This document shows, piece after piece, positions 6,556 through 10,856 of a stretch of DNA of 10,856 bases. This DNA is from JBCDCP01 sp039181495. Its GTDB lineage: Bacteria; Pseudomonadota; Alphaproteobacteria; Rhizobiales; Tepidamorphaceae. The number at the start of each line of letters is the position of its first letter. The stretch's first letter is position 1. Under the pieces are notes generated by a model. It made no database searches. It was not told the origin of the DNA and saw only the letters and a program-made list of their open reading frames with translations. Both the position numbers and the translations under genes were made by a program. The stretch is from contig JBCDCP010000100.1 in assembly GCA_039181495.1 (NCBI GenBank), forward strand, positions 1 through 10,856, given 5' to 3'.

Positions 6556-7614
6556 ATGTCAGTCCCCGCCAAAACGCGCAACGTTGACCGCCGCGACATC
6601 ACAGCCAACACACCGCTCGAACGGATCCCGGGCATTGAACGGGCTGCGATCGTTCTGATGTCGCTCGGCCCCGACAGCGCCACCGAGCTGTGGGGCAGTC
6701 TTGATGACGATGAACTGCGCCAGATCTCGATTGCCATGTCGCGACTTGGCAAAGTCGATACCGAAATCGTCGAGAAGCTGCTGTCTGAATTCGTTTGGGA
6801 ACTGGGCCGCGCCGGCGCCGTTGTCGGAAACGTCGACAACACCGAACGCATACTGGCTCAATTCCTGCCGCCCGAACGCGTTGTCGGGATCATGGAGGAA
6901 ATTCGCGGCCCGGCCGGTCGGAACATGTGGGAAAAGCTGTCCAACGTTCAGGAAGAGGTGCTCGCCAATTACCTGAAGAACGAATACCCGCACACCATCG
7001 CCGTGGTCCTGTCCAAGGTGACCCCTGACCACGCCTCGCGTGTGCTGAGCATCTTCCCCGAAGAGCTTGCGCTCGATGTTGTGCATCGCATGCTGCGCAT
7101 GGAGTCCATTCAGAAGGACATTCTTGAGAAGATCGAACAGACCCTGCGGGTCGAGTTCATGGCAAACCTGTCCCAGACCCGGCGCCGCGACTCCCATGAA
7201 CTGATCGCAGACATCTTCAACAACTTTGACCGTCAGACCGAGGCACGCTTCCTCACCGCCCTCGAGGAACAGAACCGCGAGGCCGCCGAACGCATTAAGG
7301 ATCTAATGTTCACCTTCGAGGACCTTGGCAGGCTCGACAACGCTGCCGTCCAGACCCTGTTGCGGCAATTCGAAAACGACAAACTGGCGATTGCGCTGAA
7401 GGGCACCAATGACGCGATGCGCGATTTCTTCTTTGCCAACCTGTCTCAGCGCGCCTCCAAGAACCTCAAGGAAGACATGGAGGTGATGGGGCCGGTCCGG
7501 CTGCGTGATGTCGATGAAGCGCAGAGCGCAATGGTCAATCTGGCCAAGGACCTTGCCGCTCGTGGCGAGATTCAGATCGCCAAGAAGAACTCCGAAGACG
7601 AACTGGTGTACTGA
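6556..7614 (+). CDS. fliG: Flagellar motor switch protein FliG
   Basis: FliG forms the upper rotor ring on the cytoplasmic face of the MS ring and converts stator force into torque. The 352-residue protein shows all three domains. The N domain (about 20-110) binds FliF. The middle domain contains EYPHTIAVVLSKV (143-155), a variant of the EHPQ motif. The C domain contains the MFTF hinge (251-254) and the charged ridge. By eye-alignment with E. coli, K282, R299, E306-D307 and R315 correspond to K264, R281, D288-D289 and R297, so torque residues are conserved in charge. It starts 3 bp after fliF and ends 2 bp before fliH, with little ribosome site, suggesting translational coupling. Confidence 0.97.
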   Translation: MSVPAKTRNVDRRDITANTPLERIPGIERAAIVLMSLGPDSATELWGSLDDDELRQISIAMSRLGKVDTEIVEKLLSEFVWELGRAGAVVGNVDNTERILAQFLPPERVVGIMEEIRGPAGRNMWEKLSNVQEEVLANYLKNEYPHTIAVVLSKVTPDHASRVLSIFPEELALDVVHRMLRMESIQKDILEKIEQTLRVEFMANLSQTRRRDSHELIADIFNNFDRQTEARFLTALEEQNREAAERIKDLMFTFEDLGRLDNAAVQTLLRQFENDKLAIALKGTNDAMRDFFFANLSQRASKNLKEDMEVMGPVRLRDVDEAQSAMVNLAKDLAARGEIQIAKKNSEDELVY

Positions 7615-7616
7615 TC

Positions 7617-8285
7617 ATGACAGCAGCATCTCCCTATCAGTTCGACGGTGTCTTCGCACTTGATGCGACGGGGCACGAGAAACCGCATATCACCGAGGAA
7701 GAGCTTGCCCAGGCGCGCAAGGAAGCACGCACGCAAGGGTATTTGGAAGGGCATTCCGCCGGACTCAGTGAAGCCCAGGGTCAGCTTGAGGCGCAGCTCA
7801 ACACCGCTGTGTCGAAATTGTTCAGCCAGTTGCCAGACCTGTTCCGGGTCCGCGATCACCACATGCGTGAAACTGAAGATGCAGCCGTCGAAATCGCTTT
7901 GCTATCGGCGCGCAAACTGGCCCGGGCTCTGGTGGCAAAATTCCCATTGGTCGAGATTGTCGATCTTGTCCGCCAATCCTTTGACGAAATCAGGACCACG
8001 CCGCATGTGGTCCTGCATCTCAATGATGAACTCTCGGCACCTATGGCCGAGAGGATCGAGAAGTTGTCGCGCGAGGCCGGCATCGACGGGCGGATCATTG
8101 TAATGGGCGACCCGGACATGGCGCCCGGCGATGCCCGCATCGAATGGGCCGATGGCGGCATGGCGCGCGATCTTCCGACACTGGAGGCGCGCATTGACGA
8201 TGCCGTCAAGCGCTTCGTGATGGCCCGACGCATCACCGATAATACCCAAGGCACGCCGGACAGCCCGGCTCAGCCGTCGCCATGA
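7617..8285 (+). CDS. fliH: FliH/FlbE, flagellar export ATPase regulator
   Basis: FliH binds the FliI ATPase and FliN and delivers export complexes to the basal body; the Caulobacter orthologue at this position is called FlbE. The 222-residue product has the family pattern: a divergent N-terminus, a charged helix with GxxxG spacing (G41, G45, G49 in QGYLEGHSAGLSEAQ), a central region AVEIALLSARKLARALVAKFP, and a C-terminal FliH-type domain ending in the DLPTLEARIDDAVKRFV helix. There is no signal peptide or membrane segment. It is called from position between fliG and fliN together with these features; sequence conservation in this family is low. A 9-codon frame (8282-8311) links its stop to the fliN start. 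Confidence 0.85.
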   Translation: MTAASPYQFDGVFALDATGHEKPHITEEELAQARKEARTQGYLEGHSAGLSEAQGQLEAQLNTAVSKLFSQLPDLFRVRDHHMRETEDAAVEIALLSARKLARALVAKFPLVEIVDLVRQSFDEIRTTPHVVLHLNDELSAPMAERIEKLSREAGIDGRIIVMGDPDMAPGDARIEWADGGMARDLPTLEARIDDAVKRFVMARRITDNTQGTPDSPAQPSP

Positions 8286-8307
8286 ACCCCGCGCTGGAGA
8301 ACTCGCT

Positions 8308-8730
8308 ATGAGCGACGATACAGATACCGACACAGCCGAGCCCGCCGCGCCCCATAGCGCGCCGCAGGCAGAGGACACCAGTACAGGTGGCGCGGCGGCA
8401 GCGTCCGCAACACCCTTTGATGACATCAATTCAGTAGGGGGTGATGACAGCACCATCGTGGCGCAGGATGACCGCAGTTTTGCCGGTGCCAGCGACCTCG
8501 AAGCGGTCTTCGATGTCCCGGTCAAGGTTTCCGCCATTCTCGGACGGTCGCGAATGGATGTGGCCGAGTTGCTGAAGCTGGCACAGGGTTCCGTCGTGGA
8601 ACTCGACCGCAAGGTCGGTGAGGCAATCGACATCTACGTCAATGACCGCCTGGTGGCGCGCGGCGAGGTCGTGCTTGTCGAGGATCGGCTTGGCGTCACG
8701 ATGACTGAAATTATTCAGACCGAAGCTTAG
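8308..8730 (+). CDS. fliN: Flagellar motor switch protein FliN
   Basis: FliN, with FliM and FliG, builds the C-ring and binds FliH to dock the export ATPase. The 140-residue protein has an acidic, Thr/Ala-rich, probably disordered N-terminus (1-60) and a C-terminal SpoA domain (about 63-138) with the usual DVPVKVSAILGRSRM, LLKLAQGSVVELDR and VNDRLVARGEVVLVEDRLGVTMTEI segments. The acidic extension is typical of alphaproteobacterial FliN. GGAGA (8296-8300) is 7 nt before ATG 8308. Within this window there is no fliM. Confidence 0.95.
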   Translation: MSDDTDTDTAEPAAPHSAPQAEDTSTGGAAAASATPFDDINSVGGDDSTIVAQDDRSFAGASDLEAVFDVPVKVSAILGRSRMDVAELLKLAQGSVVELDRKVGEAIDIYVNDRLVARGEVVLVEDRLGVTMTEIIQTEA

Positions 8731-8824
8731 CGAGAAGGCGGCAAGTCGCCAGCTGGCAACGCTGCGACGGATTGGCCGCCAACGGGAGAAACATGGAGCC
8801 GGTAAGGGCTGGGAAGGAAGAACG
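8731..8824 (+). other. fliN-flbD spacer with nested inverted repeats
   Basis: The longest gap in the operon (94 bp) carries GGCGGC (8737-8742) facing GCCGCC (8775-8780), with a perfect palindrome GCCAGCTGGC (8748-8757) between them, and TTGGC-C-GCCAA at 8772-8782. The RNA could fold here. A 14-codon frame (ATG 8793 to TGA 8837) preceded by GGGAG overlaps the flbD start. GGAAGGA (8812-8818), 6 nt before the flbD ATG, is a strong ribosome site. No U-tract and no promoter are evident. Confidence 0.4.
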
Positions 8825-10180
<1,356 letters not shown>

Positions 10181-10200
10181 TGATCGAGCCAGGACAGTTC

Positions 10201-10236
10201 GAGCCGGAGCAGAGGGGCCGCCCTACTCCGGCTCTT
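10201..10236 (+). terminator. Hairpin after flbD, likely operon terminator
   Basis: A perfect 9-bp inverted repeat GAGCCGGAG/CTCCGGCTC (10201-10209 and 10226-10234) encloses a further AGGG/CCCT pair (10212-10215 and 10221-10224 region). It begins 20 bp after the flbD stop. Only two T follow, so intrinsic termination may be inefficient. Confidence 0.55.
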
Positions 10237-10264
10237 ACCGGTCACGACCTGAAAGGGTGATCGC

Positions 10265-10303
10265 CCCCGGCTAATGCCCGAACTAGGGCGCAATTCGCCG
10301 GGG
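10265..10303. repeat. Nested inverted repeat between convergent genes
   Basis: CCCCGGC (10265-10271) is complementary to GCCGGGG (10297-10303), and inside it GCCC (10276-10279) pairs with GGGC (10286-10289). It lies between the ends of flbD and the minus-strand unit, so it might help end the minus-strand transcript, but there is no U-tract on either strand. The rest of 10237-10347 shows nothing else. Confidence 0.4.
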
Positions 10304-10347
10304 TTATCGCGGCGAGATGTCGCAGGGGCCCGATCGCATAAGACCGA

Positions 10348-10704
10348 TCAGAGCCGCCGGCATAAGACGAAATGTGCGTCGGCGACCTTTCTTGTGACAG
10401 CCGAATGCAAAGACCGAACAGGTTCGTCGCCAGCCTGAATGTAATCCCAGTTGTCGTTGGACGCTCTTTCAGTATGAAAGCACATTTCCAGAACGATGGA
10501 CGTGGATGGAAAGCGAGCATCGTATCTATCATGGAACACCCGCTCCCAGACACGCCATGAATGCAGGTAGCCTTTCACCTTTAGGTGTTCGCAAAGGGCG
10601 TTAAATGCCTGCTGGAATGACCCGATCTCGGTACCGCTTCTAAGGTTGAACGTGCCGAACAGGGAACATCGTTCTAGCGGTTGGTCATCCCCGACAGCGT
10701 TCAT
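10348..10704 (-). CDS. Conserved hypothetical small protein, DUF6614-like
   Basis: This is a 118-residue soluble protein with no signal peptide or membrane segment. The pattern GTFNLRSGTEIGSFQQAFNALCEHLKVKG (17-45), then SWRVWERV, and a C-terminal EPVRSLHSAVTRKVADAHFVL (94-114) resembles from memory the DUF6614 family of small alpha/beta proteins of unknown function; this is a weak match. I place the start at ATG 10704 because it overlaps the stop of an upstream open frame as ATGA (10701-10704), the usual sign of translational coupling; a TTG at 10743 in frame lacks support. It has no Shine-Dalgarno motif of its own. It is convergent with flbD. No function can be given. Confidence 0.55.
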   Translation of the reverse strand: MNAVGDDQPLERCSLFGTFNLRSGTEIGSFQQAFNALCEHLKVKGYLHSWRVWERVFHDRYDARFPSTSIVLEMCFHTERASNDNWDYIQAGDEPVRSLHSAVTRKVADAHFVLCRRL

Positions 10705-10856
10705 GCGGCAACAAGGCCGCATTTCTCGGCGAACGGATCCCAAGCGGCATCATTGTGCCAGTCATACTCCGTACCATCAGCGATCCATTGCGCGTCATCC
10801 GCTCCAAACTGATGAGAGATCGCAGCGAGGCTCATGTCCATGCCCGCAGACACGCC
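10701..10856 (-). CDS. Partial unknown protein, C-terminal 51 residues
   Basis: An open frame enters from the right edge on the minus strand and ends at TGA 10703-10701. It reads through 51 codons, with an acidic, Trp-rich tail (EYDWHNDAAWDPFAEKCGL). Its stop overlaps the start of the downstream gene as ATGA. In-frame ATGs at 10841 and 10835 could be starts of a protein of about 46 or 44 residues, but they lack a ribosome site, so a longer gene cut by the window is more likely. I do not recognise the family. Confidence 0.5.
   Translation of the reverse strand, partial: GVSAGMDMSLAAISHQFGADDAQWIADGTEYDWHNDAAWDPFAEKCGLVAA

Noticed and set aside
10242..10553. A 103-codon minus-strand frame overlapping the 118-residue gene.
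   Set aside because: Runs through the intergenic hairpin and has no family resemblance; the alternative frame has the ATGA-coupled start and a family-like pattern.

Overview
The window is about 10.9 kb of GC-rich alphaproteobacterial chromosome. The evidence is a flagellar basal-body cluster carrying flbD and sciP, two regulators characteristic of the Caulobacter-type (CtrA-controlled) flagellar hierarchy, and promoter elements of the matching type. The genus cannot be read from the sequence; Rhodospirillales-like or Caulobacterales-like is my inference. I see no insertion sequence, phage gene or CRISPR array.

Layout. (1) 1-196: no convincing gene; it contains a 12-C homopolymer. (2) 197-273, minus strand: elongator tRNA-Met(CAU), with a strong housekeeping promoter about 70 bp upstream. 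(3) 458-1693, minus: mnmA, the tRNA 2-thiouridylase. (4) 1694-2051: a 358-bp divergent regulatory region holding two CCCGGCA-N4-TTGCC elements 30 bp apart and a textbook sigma-54 -24/-12 promoter firing right. (5) 2052-4261, plus: fliK and flgD (hook-length control and hook cap scaffold), ending in hairpins. (6) 4411-4686, plus: sciP, a stand-alone unit with its own CtrA-like box and a good intrinsic terminator. (7) 4915-10180, plus: fliF-fliG-fliH(flbE)-fliN-flbD, a tight operon for the MS ring, the switch, the export ATPase regulator and the sigma-54 activator. It is preceded by a CtrA-like box and a tandem repeat of GGAAATTCCTGCC. A hairpin follows flbD. (8) 10348-10856, minus: two small genes of unknown function overlapping by ATGA, the upstream one cut by the window edge.

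How the parts fit together (inference from Caulobacter knowledge plus the motifs seen here): CtrA would switch on the early fliF operon and also sciP, whose product restrains CtrA. The last gene of the fliF operon, flbD, would activate the late sigma-54 promoter of fliK-flgD through the paired upstream sites, and could feed back on the fliF promoter through the paired downstream sites. The window thus appears to contain a whole early-to-late flagellar control circuit, with its activator, its CtrA inhibitor and three differently built promoters. This is a known type of system, not a new one. The most checkable new content is the predicted cis-sites and the unknown two-gene unit at the right end.
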